DNA of 64,000 nt from Streptomyces lavendulae subsp. lavendulae (GTDB lineage Bacteria > Actinomycetota > Actinomycetes > Streptomycetales > Streptomycetaceae): NCBI RefSeq assembly GCF_002803845.1, contig NZ_CP024985.1, positions 6,335,501-6,399,500 of the forward strand. The letters run 5' to 3'. This document shows, in pieces, positions 1 to 6,985 of this stretch. Made by a program: the position numbers and the translations under genes. The notes beneath the pieces were generated by a model. The model saw only the letters and a program-made list of their open reading frames with translations. It made no database searches and had not been told where the DNA came from. Every line of letters begins with the position of its first letter. The first letter of the stretch is position 1.

Positions 1-111
1 GTACTCGAACCGAACCCCCAGAACGGTCACAAGAAGCTCGGCCTCGTGCTCGGCGCGATGCTGCTGGTGACCGTGATCATCGCCGTCATCGCCAGCCTCG
101 CCTCCCCCTGA
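1..111 (+). CDS. C-terminal end of a membrane protein (5' end outside window)
   Basis: An open frame runs from the first base to a TGA at 109-111 and gives the last 36 residues of a protein. They contain a short polar stretch with two lysines, then one strongly hydrophobic segment (roughly LGLVLGAMLLVTVIIAVIA), and the chain ends just after it. This looks like a C-terminal transmembrane anchor with the lysines on the cytoplasmic side. Codon use is typical of the window. The family cannot be named from this fragment. Confidence 0.6.
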   Translation, partial: VLEPNPQNGHKKLGLVLGAMLLVTVIIAVIASLASP

Positions 112-278
112 GCCCCCGCTCGGACCCGGCCCCCGACCCCGATGGTGGGGATAACCCCACCATCCCCTAGGGGGCCGGGTTCAGGGTCGGATGGGGTGTG
201 ACCCCGATGGGAACCGCCGCCGAGGATCCGTAGATTCGAAGCAGCGAGCCCGTCCCAGCGCACACTCCGGAGGCGGCC

Positions 279-506
279 ATGTCGGCCCCCGCACAGATCC
301 CGTCCCTCCCCGCCGCCTCCCGTCGTCGTACCGCGGCCCACGCCGGAGCGGGGACCCGGCTGCACTGGTGGGCCCTCGCCCTGCCCGCGCTCGCCTTCGG
401 ACTCCTGCTGCTCCTCCTCGCCGGCTCGGGCGAGGCCCACGCCGCCGCCCCGGACGCCTCCGGACTGCTCCAGGTCAGCCGGCAACTGCTGCGCGCCGTC
501 GGCTGA
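279..506 (+). CDS. Small single-span membrane protein, 75 aa
   Basis: The ATG at 279 sits behind a GGAGG element with good spacing, which supports translation. The protein has a basic N-terminus with RRR near residue 15, one long hydrophobic segment at about residues 30-50 (WWALALPALAFGLLLLLLAG), then a short Ala-rich tail. It reads as a signal-anchor or a cleavable signal with a tiny mature part (cleavage possible near AHA-AP). No family is recognised. It lies just upstream of the SixA-like gene on the same strand and could share its transcript. Confidence 0.55.
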   Translation: MSAPAQIPSLPAASRRRTAAHAGAGTRLHWWALALPALAFGLLLLLLAGSGEAHAAAPDASGLLQVSRQLLRAVG

Positions 507-595
507 CCCCCGCGCGCCGAGGCGTGCTCCCCGCCCTCGCGGAGGCCTCCCAACAGCCTGCGCCGCGTGGCGCGTTTCGTGCGAAGCTGGGAGCC

Positions 596-1117
596 ATGAG
601 CGCCGACACACCCCGCAGGATCGTCCTCCTCCGGCACGCCAAGGCCGACTGGCCCCAGGTGTCCGACCACGACCGCCCGCTCGCGGAACGCGGCCGAAAG
701 GACGCACCGGCCGTCGGACTGAAGCTGGCCGAGACCGGCATCACCTTCGACCTGGCCCTCTGCTCCACCGCCGCCCGTACCCGGGAGACCTGGAAGCTCG
801 CCGTCCAGGAACTGCCGCACCGGCCGAAGACCCACTACGAGGAGCGGCTCTACGACGCCTCGCTGGGTGAGCTCATCGCCCTGCTGAACGAGACCCCGGA
901 GGAGGTGGCCGACCTCCTCGTGATCGGCCACAACCCCGGCATGCACGCCCTCGCCGACGCCCTCTCCGGGCGCGCGGAGGGCGACACCCTCGCGCGGATG
1001 ACCCGTACGGGCTTCCCGACCGCGGCGCTGGCCGTCGTCTCCTTCACCGGAACCTGGAAGTCCGTCGAGCACGGAGTGGGCACGCTGCTGGACTACTGGA
1101 CGCCCAAGGAGCACTGA
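596..1117 (+). CDS. sixA: SixA-like phosphohistidine phosphatase (histidine phosphatase superfamily)
   Basis: A 173-aa protein with the histidine-phosphatase (phosphoglycerate mutase fold) signature near the N-terminus: VLLRHAKADW, with Arg13 and His14 as the phospho-acceptor motif. It also has the second catalytic His in VIGHNPGMH (about residue 104). SixA family members are about 150-175 aa and remove phosphate from histidine residues of phosphotransfer proteins. The target in actinomycetes is not evident here. The ATG at 596 was chosen because the family begins a few residues before the RHA motif, and frames extending upstream overlap the small membrane ORF. A hairpin lies 10 bases after the stop. 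Confidence 0.85.
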   Translation: MSADTPRRIVLLRHAKADWPQVSDHDRPLAERGRKDAPAVGLKLAETGITFDLALCSTAARTRETWKLAVQELPHRPKTHYEERLYDASLGELIALLNETPEEVADLLVIGHNPGMHALADALSGRAEGDTLARMTRTGFPTAALAVVSFTGTWKSVEHGVGTLLDYWTPKEH

Positions 1118-1127
1118 GGACGAGCAG

Positions 1128-1165
1128 CGGGAGGGACCGGGGCCGCCGCGCCCCGGGCCCTCCCG
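1128..1165. terminator. GC-rich hairpin between convergent genes
   Basis: The arms CGGGAGGG (1128-1135) and CCCTCCCG (1158-1165) pair, and an inner CCGGGG/CCCCGG stem extends the helix. It starts 10 bases after the SixA stop and has no T-tract, as is usual for actinomycete hairpin terminators. Confidence 0.55.
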
Positions 1166-1218
1166 TTCCGGCCCCTCCCGTTCCGGCCCCTCGCGCCCCG
1201 GCCCCTCCCGATCCGGCC
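1159..1218. repeat. Four tandem 15-bp GC-rich repeats
   Basis: The unit CCTCCCGTTCCGGCC occurs at 1159-1173 and is exactly repeated at 1174-1188. Variants follow at 1189-1203 and 1204-1218. Two copies of a related CGGAACGTCAC element come next, up to about 1245. The array fills the gap between convergent genes and does not code for a plausible protein. Confidence 0.75.
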
Positions 1219-1257
1219 CGGAACGTCACCGGCCCGGAACGTCACGGGGCGGGCACG

Positions 1258-2061
1258 TCACCGGGCGGGCGCCGGCGGGATGCCCGCGTCCCGCGCCTCC
1301 CACAGCTCCGGGTAGAACCGCCGGTGGACCGCCGCCCGCAGATGCGCCACACCGCTGCTGCCCCCGGTCCCGGGCCGCCCGCCGATCTGCCGCTCCACGA
1401 GCAGCGCGTGGCAGGCCCGCCACTCGGTCCAGATCTCGTCGTGGTCCACCAGGGCCTCCACCAGCTCCGACAGCTCCGCGAACTCCACCGGGTCACCGTC
1501 CCGGGGGGCCGCCGCGAGCCGGCCGAACGCCTCCCTGCGCTCCTGCGCCGTCCCCACCGCGAAACCGGCCTTGGCCAGCAGCGACACGAACGCCTCCCAC
1601 ACCGTCGGCTCCGCGAGCCGCCCGCGCGCCCGCTCCCGCTCCAGCGGGCTCAGCCCGGCGACGGCCCGCGCCCCGTGCTCCCCGCGCACCCAGTCCGCGC
1701 CGCACAGCGCCGCTATCTCCAGGTACTGGGCCGACTGCGCCCCGCTGCTGCCGCCGAGCGCCCCCCGGAAGGCGTGGAACTCCCGCGGCGGCATCCCGCG
1801 CAGCGGATGGATCCCCGCGATCAGCGCCCGGGTGATCACCGTGCTCCGCACCAGACCGGCCCGCGCGGCCCGCGGATCACCCTCCAGCATCCGGTCGCGG
1901 ACCCCGGACAGATCGCGCAGCAGCTGCCCGAACCACAGCTCCTGCACCTGGTGGACGGCGATGAACAGGAGCTCGTCGTCCACCCCGTCGGCCAGCGGCA
2001 CCTGGAGCGCCAGCAGCTCCGGCAGCCGCAGGTAGTCCGCGTACGTCACGTCCTCAGACAT
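1258..2061 (-). CDS. Tryptophan 2,3-dioxygenase-like haem protein
   Basis: A 267-aa protein of the tryptophan 2,3-dioxygenase (TDO) family, which opens the indole ring of Trp to N-formylkynurenine using haem and O2. Visible active-site features are Phe33 and His37 in FIAVHQVQELWF (distal pocket), Arg99 in FHAFR (substrate carboxylate), the proximal haem ligand His218 in ACHALLVER, and the GTGGSSG loop with Thr232. All the expected catalytic positions are present, so it is probably active. Its start overlaps the end of the diiron oxygenase gene by 8 bases, so it is the last gene of a coupled operon. No kynurenine formamidase or kynureninase is nearby. The true substrate may be a Trp derivative, so kynA is not assigned. 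Confidence 0.85.
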   Translation of the reverse strand: MSEDVTYADYLRLPELLALQVPLADGVDDELLFIAVHQVQELWFGQLLRDLSGVRDRMLEGDPRAARAGLVRSTVITRALIAGIHPLRGMPPREFHAFRGALGGSSGAQSAQYLEIAALCGADWVRGEHGARAVAGLSPLERERARGRLAEPTVWEAFVSLLAKAGFAVGTAQERREAFGRLAAAPRDGDPVEFAELSELVEALVDHDEIWTEWRACHALLVERQIGGRPGTGGSSGVAHLRAAVHRRFYPELWEARDAGIPPAPAR

Positions 2062-3001
2062 CGCTCTCCTCCGGTGCGCGCAGTCCGAACTCGGCGAACG
2101 CGTCCGTGACGCCCGGCAGGTCGAAGGCGCCGACCTGGGCGCACAGCCGCAGGGTGGAACGGGAGATCGTCTGGATGCGGTCCAGGCCCGCGCCGCCGCC
2201 GTAGCTGTCCGCGAGCACCGCCTCGGTGCGCTCCTCGTCCAGACCGGCCAGGCGCAGCGACACCCGGACCGGCTCCAGGTCCCAGTCGAGCGCCGCGCGG
2301 ATCATCGCCGGCAGGGCACGGGCCGCCAGGACGCGCCGCCGCCCGTCGAGCCGGGCCCACAGCTCCAGGAAGAACGCCGAGAAGAAACGGTGGTGACGCC
2401 CCTCGTCCTTGGCGTGGTCGCGCATCAGCTCGCGCACCGTGCTCACCACGGTCGGGTCCTGCGGCACCTCGTTGAGCACGGCGGTGATCAGGGTCTCGAA
2501 CACCACCGCCTGCAACTGCCCGGCCAGCACCGGGTCCTGCGGCAGCAGCCGCCGTCCGCTGTCCTGGAGGGCCGTGACGAACCCGCCGTAGTCCACGTCC
2601 GGCACGGCGATCCCGGTGACGGCCGCCACCTGGTCGGCGAGGTCCAGGCTGTAGAGGGCGTGGTAGCCCTCGTCGCAGTAGACCTTGAAGGCGTCCATCC
2701 GCAGCGAGGTCGGGAAGTGCAGCCCGGAGTTGCCGTTGGCGACCGGCTCGGCGGCCCCGTTGACCACCCGGGTCTCCAGGTGCGTCGTCGAGTGCAGGAA
2801 CTGGTACAGGTGCCGTACGGAGATCTCGCGGACCCGCTCCGGGGCCAGCGCCTTGACCTCGGGGTGGGCCAGGTGCGGGACCAGGGCGTCCGGGAAGAAG
2901 ACCCGGCCCTGCTCCGCCTCGGCGTGGAACACGCGGCGTACGCCGCCCCGCACGCCGGCGGTCTCGTACCAGCGGTCGAGCGGACCGGGGGCCGTGCTCA
3001 T
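2054..3001 (-). CDS. AurF-type non-haem diiron N-oxygenase
   Basis: A 315-aa ferritin-like protein. The seven iron ligands of the p-aminobenzoate N-oxygenase AurF family (Glu101, Glu136, His139, Glu196, His223, Glu227, His230 in AurF) can be matched here as Glu76, Glu111, His114, Glu169, His196, Glu200 and His203. Spacing is almost identical (35, 3, 58, 27, 4 and 3 residues). The motifs are CDEGYHA and RDHAKDEGRHH. Family members oxidise aryl or alkyl amines to hydroxylamine, nitroso or nitro groups. The start codon at 3001 overlaps the upstream stop in ATGA, so it is translationally coupled to the PLP enzyme. The substrate is unknown. An amine made by the neighbouring PLP enzyme is the obvious candidate. 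Confidence 0.88.
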   Translation of the reverse strand: MSTAPGPLDRWYETAGVRGGVRRVFHAEAEQGRVFFPDALVPHLAHPEVKALAPERVREISVRHLYQFLHSTTHLETRVVNGAAEPVANGNSGLHFPTSLRMDAFKVYCDEGYHALYSLDLADQVAAVTGIAVPDVDYGGFVTALQDSGRRLLPQDPVLAGQLQAVVFETLITAVLNEVPQDPTVVSTVRELMRDHAKDEGRHHRFFSAFFLELWARLDGRRRVLAARALPAMIRAALDWDLEPVRVSLRLAGLDEERTEAVLADSYGGGAGLDRIQTISRSTLRLCAQVGAFDLPGVTDAFAEFGLRAPEESDV

Positions 3002-4293
3002 GGGCGTCTTCCGTTCGGATCGGAGGGGGAGGGGAGGGAAGGGGCGAGGAGGGCGTCCGCGGGGGTCCCGCCCAGGTGGCCGGCGATCCGCCGGACCGCC
3101 TCCGCGACCAGGGGCGCCTCGACGGTGTGGCACAGCCGGAACCAGCCCGGCTCGGGCGAACGGAACGCCCCGCCCGGCAGGATGCTGACCCGCGCCGTCT
3201 CGAACAGCTCCCGCCACAGCCGCTGTTCGGCCTCGAACCCGGCCCCGGGCAGCCAGCGGCGCAGGTCCAGCCAGACGGAGAACCCGGCCTCGGCCGGCAC
3301 GTACGGGATCCGGTACGCGTCCAGGTGCGCGACGAGGTGCGCGTACGAGGACCCCAGCCGGCGGCGGCCCGCCGCGAGGAAGGAGGCCACCCATGCCGGG
3401 TCGGCCAGCAGGCCGGCGAGGGTGTGCTGGGTGGCGGTGGAGACGGGGGCGAAGTAGGCCATCGCCCGCGCCGCGTCCCGCACCCGGGGATCGCGCGTGT
3501 GCAGGACACCCGTCTTCAGGCCGGGCAGCCCGAAGTCCTTCGCGAAGCCCCAGACCAGGTGGGTGCGATCGGCCCAGTGCGGATTGACCGCGGGGTCGGC
3601 GGCGCTGGTGAAGGCGTGCGGGCCGAAGACGGCGTGGGCGTAGATCTCGTCGGAGACCAGGTCCACGTCGTGCTCGGCGGCCACCCGCAGCAGCTCGGCC
3701 AGCACCTGGGGCCGGTGCACCTCGCCGAGGGGGTTGGAGGGGGAGGAGAGTGCGACCGCGCGTACGGTCGTCCCCTCCGCGGCCGCCTGCTTCAGGGCCC
3801 GGTCGACCGCGTCCGCCGTCAGCCGGAACCCGTCGCCCGGCTCCAGCGGGGCGGGCAGGATCCGGGCGCCGGAACGGCCGCCGAGATCGGTGTCGAAGGC
3901 CCCGTAGTAGGGGGCGGGCACCACGATCGCCTCACCCGGGTCGCACAGCACCGACGCGATCGCGTCGAGCGCCCCGGTGGCGCCGCTGATCACCACCAGG
4001 TCCTCGGCGTCGAGCGGCGTACGGCAGGTCGCGGAGAGCAGCGCCGCGATGCGCTCGCGCAGCACGCCGGTGCCGTGCAGGGGCGCGTAGCGGGCGGTGG
4101 ACTCGGTCATCGGCTCCAGCGCGGCCAGCCGGCCGTCGAGGAGGTCCCACAGGAGACGGTTCTCCGCGGTGCCCAGGTTGAGGTAGCCGCCCGGGCGGAC
4201 GTCCGGGTCGTACGGCTCGGCCTCGGCCAGGAAGTGCGCCTCGGCGATGGCGGGGGTGTCGGCGAGCAGCCGCGCGGCCTGGCGGGAGACCAT
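2998..4293 (-). CDS. PLP-dependent aminotransferase, ACC-synthase-like (fold type I)
   Basis: A 431-aa fold-type I PLP enzyme. Motifs in order: NLGTAEN (about 39-45, as in 1-aminocyclopropane-1-carboxylate synthases), SGATGALD (103-110), SSPSNPLG with Asn187, SDEIYAH with Asp215 and Tyr218, and GFAKDFGLPGLKTG with the Schiff-base Lys252. The usual phosphate-binding Arg of this last motif is Lys260 here. The family includes ACC synthases and class I/II aminotransferases, and sequence alone cannot separate transamination from gamma-elimination. The start at 4293 shares a base with the SDR stop (TGATG). An upstream in-frame extension to 4413 runs into the SDR gene and is not used. Confidence 0.85.
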   Translation of the reverse strand: MVSRQAARLLADTPAIAEAHFLAEAEPYDPDVRPGGYLNLGTAENRLLWDLLDGRLAALEPMTESTARYAPLHGTGVLRERIAALLSATCRTPLDAEDLVVISGATGALDAIASVLCDPGEAIVVPAPYYGAFDTDLGGRSGARILPAPLEPGDGFRLTADAVDRALKQAAAEGTTVRAVALSSPSNPLGEVHRPQVLAELLRVAAEHDVDLVSDEIYAHAVFGPHAFTSAADPAVNPHWADRTHLVWGFAKDFGLPGLKTGVLHTRDPRVRDAARAMAYFAPVSTATQHTLAGLLADPAWVASFLAAGRRRLGSSYAHLVAHLDAYRIPYVPAEAGFSVWLDLRRWLPGAGFEAEQRLWRELFETARVSILPGGAFRSPEPGWFRLCHTVEAPLVAEAVRRIAGHLGGTPADALLAPSLPSPSDPNGRRP

Positions 4294-5099
4294 CAGACCC
4301 TCCCGCTGTCCACGTCGGCACCGGTGAGCAGGCCCGGATGGACCCCGAGGCCCATCGAGGCGTCGATGACGGCGCCGTGCAGCGCCCCCGCGTGCTCGCC
4401 CGCCAGCCACCACACCTGCTCGGCGATCTCCCGCGCCTCGATCATGCGGCCGCGCGGCAGCCGGGCGGTGAGCGCGGAGCGTTCCCCGGACGAGAGCCGG
4501 TCCAGGGTGCTGGCCCGGAACATGGTGGTCTCCACGGCACCGGGGCAGAGGGCGAAGACCTCGACCGGGGTGTGCACCAAATCGGCCGCGAGGTGGCGGG
4601 TCAGATAGGTGAGGGCGGCCTTGCTCATGCCGTCGGCGGGGTGGAAGCCGGGGAACTGGAAGATCCCGCCGCCCACGCTGGAGATGTTGATGATCTTCCC
4701 GAAGCCGCGCTCCAGCATGCCGGGCAGGAGCTGCTCGGTGAGCCAGAGCGGGCCCACCGCGTTGATCTGGAAGAAGGCCGACGCCTTGTCCTGCGGCGGC
4801 CCGTCGCTGTACCGGTCGATGGTCTTGGAGCCGACGGCCGCGTTGTTCACCAGCACGTCCACCGGGCCCGGCAGCCGCTCGACCAGCTGCTCGTGGTCCT
4901 CCCAGTCGCCCTGGCTGAAGGGGAACGCCTCCACCTTGGCGCGACCGGTGAGCGCCAGCTCCTGCACCAGCTCCTCGGCCCGCTCCCGGCCGTTGCGGTA
5001 GGTGAACCAGACCGTCCAGTCCTCTTCCGCCGCGAACCTCTCCACACAGGCCCGGCCGATTCCCCCCGAGCCTCCGGTGATGAGCACACTTCGAGCCAT
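4293..5099 (-). CDS. Short-chain dehydrogenase/reductase-fold protein lacking the catalytic Tyr
   Basis: A 268-aa SDR: GGSGGIG nucleotide-binding motif (9-15), NNAA (85-88), and the Ser motif NISS (138-141). The YxxxK catalytic motif reads D156-G-M-S-K160, so the conserved proton-donor Tyr is Asp while Lys160 remains. It is the first gene of the four-gene operon. The start is preceded by a good AAGGGGA site. Family members normally interconvert alcohols and ketones with NAD(P)H. Here the chemistry may be altered, or the protein may act as a cyclase, dehydratase or imine-handling enzyme. That is inference only. It lies just upstream of, and is coupled to, the PLP enzyme. Confidence 0.83.
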   Translation of the reverse strand: MARSVLITGGSGGIGRACVERFAAEEDWTVWFTYRNGRERAEELVQELALTGRAKVEAFPFSQGDWEDHEQLVERLPGPVDVLVNNAAVGSKTIDRYSDGPPQDKASAFFQINAVGPLWLTEQLLPGMLERGFGKIINISSVGGGIFQFPGFHPADGMSKAALTYLTRHLAADLVHTPVEVFALCPGAVETTMFRASTLDRLSSGERSALTARLPRGRMIEAREIAEQVWWLAGEHAGALHGAVIDASMGLGVHPGLLTGADVDSGRV

Positions 5100-5352
5100 C
5101 GCTGCTTCCCCTTGACGATCAGGAATGACCGAGATCCGCCGCCGCGTCCGCAGCAGCGCAGTCGGAGCATTTGTCGCACAGGGGGGTGCCGAACTCCCCC
5201 GATCCGGCTGGAAGTCGGCTGGAGGGAGGGTCGAGGTTCCACGGCATCGCAGGTCGGAAGGGGTGCCCCGGCTCCCGGTGGGAGGGCGGTGGCCCGATTC
5301 CTTCCAGCGATCCTGAGAGCGTCCGCGAGCGGCCGCGCCGTGGAAGTGAGAA
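5100..5352. other. Intergenic region upstream of the SDR operon
   Basis: This should carry the minus-strand promoter of the SDR/PLP/AurF/TDO operon. I see the ribosome binding site beside 5100 but no convincing -35/-10 pair and no clear operator. A weak open frame on the plus strand has no homology I recognise. Confidence 0.4.
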
Positions 5353-5378
5353 GCCCGGCCGGGAGGACCCGGCCGGGC
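5353..5378 (-). terminator. Hairpin terminator of serB
   Basis: A perfect 11-bp stem: GCCCGGCCGGG (5353-5363), loop AGGA, CCCGGCCGGGC (5368-5378). It lies 22 bases past the serB stop on the minus strand. Confidence 0.7.
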
Positions 5379-5400
5379 GGCGTGACGGAACCGGTGGGGA

Positions 5401-6600
5401 TCAGGCCAGGTCGGCCGCTTCCACTTCCTCCCGGGTGATGCCCAGCAGGTACAGCACCGCGTCCAGGAACGGTACGTTCACCGCGGTGTGGGCGGCCTCG
5501 CGGACCACCGGCTTGGCGTTGAAGGCCACGCCCAGCCCGGCGGCGTTCAGCATGTCCAGGTCGTTGGCCCCGTCACCGATGGCCACCGTCTGGGCCAGCG
5601 GCACACCCGCCTCGGCGGCGAAGCGGCGCAGCAGCCGGGCCTTGCCCGCCCGGTCCACGATCTCGCCGGTGACCTTGCCGGTCAGCTTCCCGTCGACGAT
5701 CTCCAGGGTGTTCGCCGAGGCGAAGTCCAGCCCCAGCCGCTCGCGCAGGTCGTCCGTGACCTGCGTGAAGCCGCCCGAGACCACGCCCACCTGGTAACCC
5801 AGCATCTTCAGGGTCCGGATCAGGGTGCGGGCCCCGGGGGTCAGCCGGACCTCGGAGCGGACCTTGTCCACCACCGACGCGTCCAGCCCCGCGAGCAGCG
5901 CCACCCGGGCGTGCAGGGACTGCTCGAAGTCCAGCTCCCCGCGCATGGCCCGCTCGGTCACCTCGGCGACCTCGGCCTCACAGCCCGCGTGGGCGGCGAA
6001 GAGCTCGATGACCTCGTCCTGGATCAGGGTCGAGTCGACGTCCATCACCACCAGCCGCTGGGCCCGGCGGTGCAGGCCCGCGGACACCACGGCCACGTCG
6101 ACGCCGATCTGCGCGGCGGTGGTGGCGAGGGCGGTGCGCAGGGGTTCGGTCTCGGCGCCGGAGACGGCGAACTCGACCGCCGTCACGGGATACTTCGCGA
6201 GCCGGAAGATGCGGTCGATGTTGCCACCGGTCGCGGTGATCCGGGAGGCGATGATGGCCGTGGACTCCGCGGTGAGCGGGTGCCCGAGGACGGTGACGTG
6301 GGAACGTCCGCTGCCGCGCGGCCGGTTGTCACCGGTGCCGGAGAGGATCTCCGCCTGGAGCTTGAGCGACTCGGCCCAGCTGTGGACGGTGGCCCGCAGC
6401 TCGCCCTCGGAGCCGCCGGCGGGCTTGGTGACGAGAACGCACAGGACGATGCGGCCGCGGGTGACGACCTGCTCGATGTCGACGACATCGACGGAGTAGG
6501 CGGCGAGGGTGTCGAACAGCCCGGCGGTGATCCCGGGACGGTCCTTGCCGAAGATCTTGACGAGGAGGGTGGGGACGTCGGAGGTCTGCGAAGCGCTCAT
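5401..6600 (-). CDS. serB: Phosphoserine phosphatase with N-terminal ACT domain
   Basis: A 399-aa protein that catalyses the last step of serine synthesis, phosphoserine to serine. Residues about 10-160 hold tandem ACT-like regulatory sequence (KIFGKDRPGITAGLF). The C-terminal half is a HAD phosphatase with motif I VMDVDSTLIQDE (nucleophile Asp), motif II SGGF, and the motif IV acidic pair in AIGDGANDLDM. The length fits actinobacterial SerB, which carries the ACT extension. The ATG at 6600 was chosen because the conserved ACT sequence begins about 10 residues later. A longer in-frame extension is low-complexity Arg/Gly. Confidence 0.93.
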   Translation of the reverse strand: MSASQTSDVPTLLVKIFGKDRPGITAGLFDTLAAYSVDVVDIEQVVTRGRIVLCVLVTKPAGGSEGELRATVHSWAESLKLQAEILSGTGDNRPRGSGRSHVTVLGHPLTAESTAIIASRITATGGNIDRIFRLAKYPVTAVEFAVSGAETEPLRTALATTAAQIGVDVAVVSAGLHRRAQRLVVMDVDSTLIQDEVIELFAAHAGCEAEVAEVTERAMRGELDFEQSLHARVALLAGLDASVVDKVRSEVRLTPGARTLIRTLKMLGYQVGVVSGGFTQVTDDLRERLGLDFASANTLEIVDGKLTGKVTGEIVDRAGKARLLRRFAAEAGVPLAQTVAIGDGANDLDMLNAAGLGVAFNAKPVVREAAHTAVNVPFLDAVLYLLGITREEVEAADLA

Positions 6601-6747
6601 GGTGCCCTCACCGTATCTTCCCCACCCGGCGCACCGGACCCCCGTCCCACTTCCTGAACGCGCCGCGCCCCACCGCGCCGCGCCGCACCCCACCGGCCGG
6701 CCCCGAGGCCCCCCGGACCCCCGCCCCGAACGCGGGCGGCGCACCCG

Positions 6748-6774
6748 GTGATCCCTGATCACTACCGAGCGGTA
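6748..6774. promoter_or_regulatory. Two abutting inverted repeats between serB and the FHA-ABC gene
   Basis: GTGATC-CCT-GATCAC (6748-6762) is a perfect 6-bp-arm palindrome. It is followed at once by TACCG-AG-CGGTA (6763-6774). The pair lies about 150 bases upstream of serB and 212 bases upstream of the FHA-ABC start, in a divergent promoter region. It looks like a regulator binding site. No known regulator is assigned. Confidence 0.5.
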
Positions 6775-6912
6775 ATCGGCGGACGCTCGTCCGGAAGCCG
6801 GGACGAGAAGTCCCCTATTTCACTCTCCGGGTGGCTTTCGACCCCGTCGACGGGCATACGCGGGCGCCCTCGGAAGGCCCCGATTCCACATGTGGCCGAA
6901 GGCCTGAAATAG

Positions 6913-6941
6913 TTCCCCCGGATGTTCGCCATCCCTAGACT
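6913..6941 (+). promoter_or_regulatory. Possible promoter of the FHA-ABC transporter gene
   Basis: TAGACT (6936-6941) fits a -10 of the TAnnnT type. A poor -35 (TTCCCC, 6913-6918) lies 17 bases upstream, and the predicted start is about 40 bases before the GTG at 6986. The rest of the 6601-6985 gap holds no gene I can support. Confidence 0.3.
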
Positions 6942-6985
6942 CCCTGGCATCAGGGGGATTCTCGGGGGACCTAAGTGGGGCTGGA

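Noticed and set aside
191..1117. A longer start for the SixA-like gene, extending upstream to 191
   Set aside because: The extension is Arg/Pro/Gly-rich, overlaps the small membrane ORF and precedes the family N-terminus. The ATG at 596 matches SixA length.
1258..2061. Ordinary kynurenine-pathway kynA
   Set aside because: No partner genes of that pathway are nearby, and it is coupled to a diiron N-oxygenase. A metabolic role in Trp breakdown remains possible but is not supported by context.
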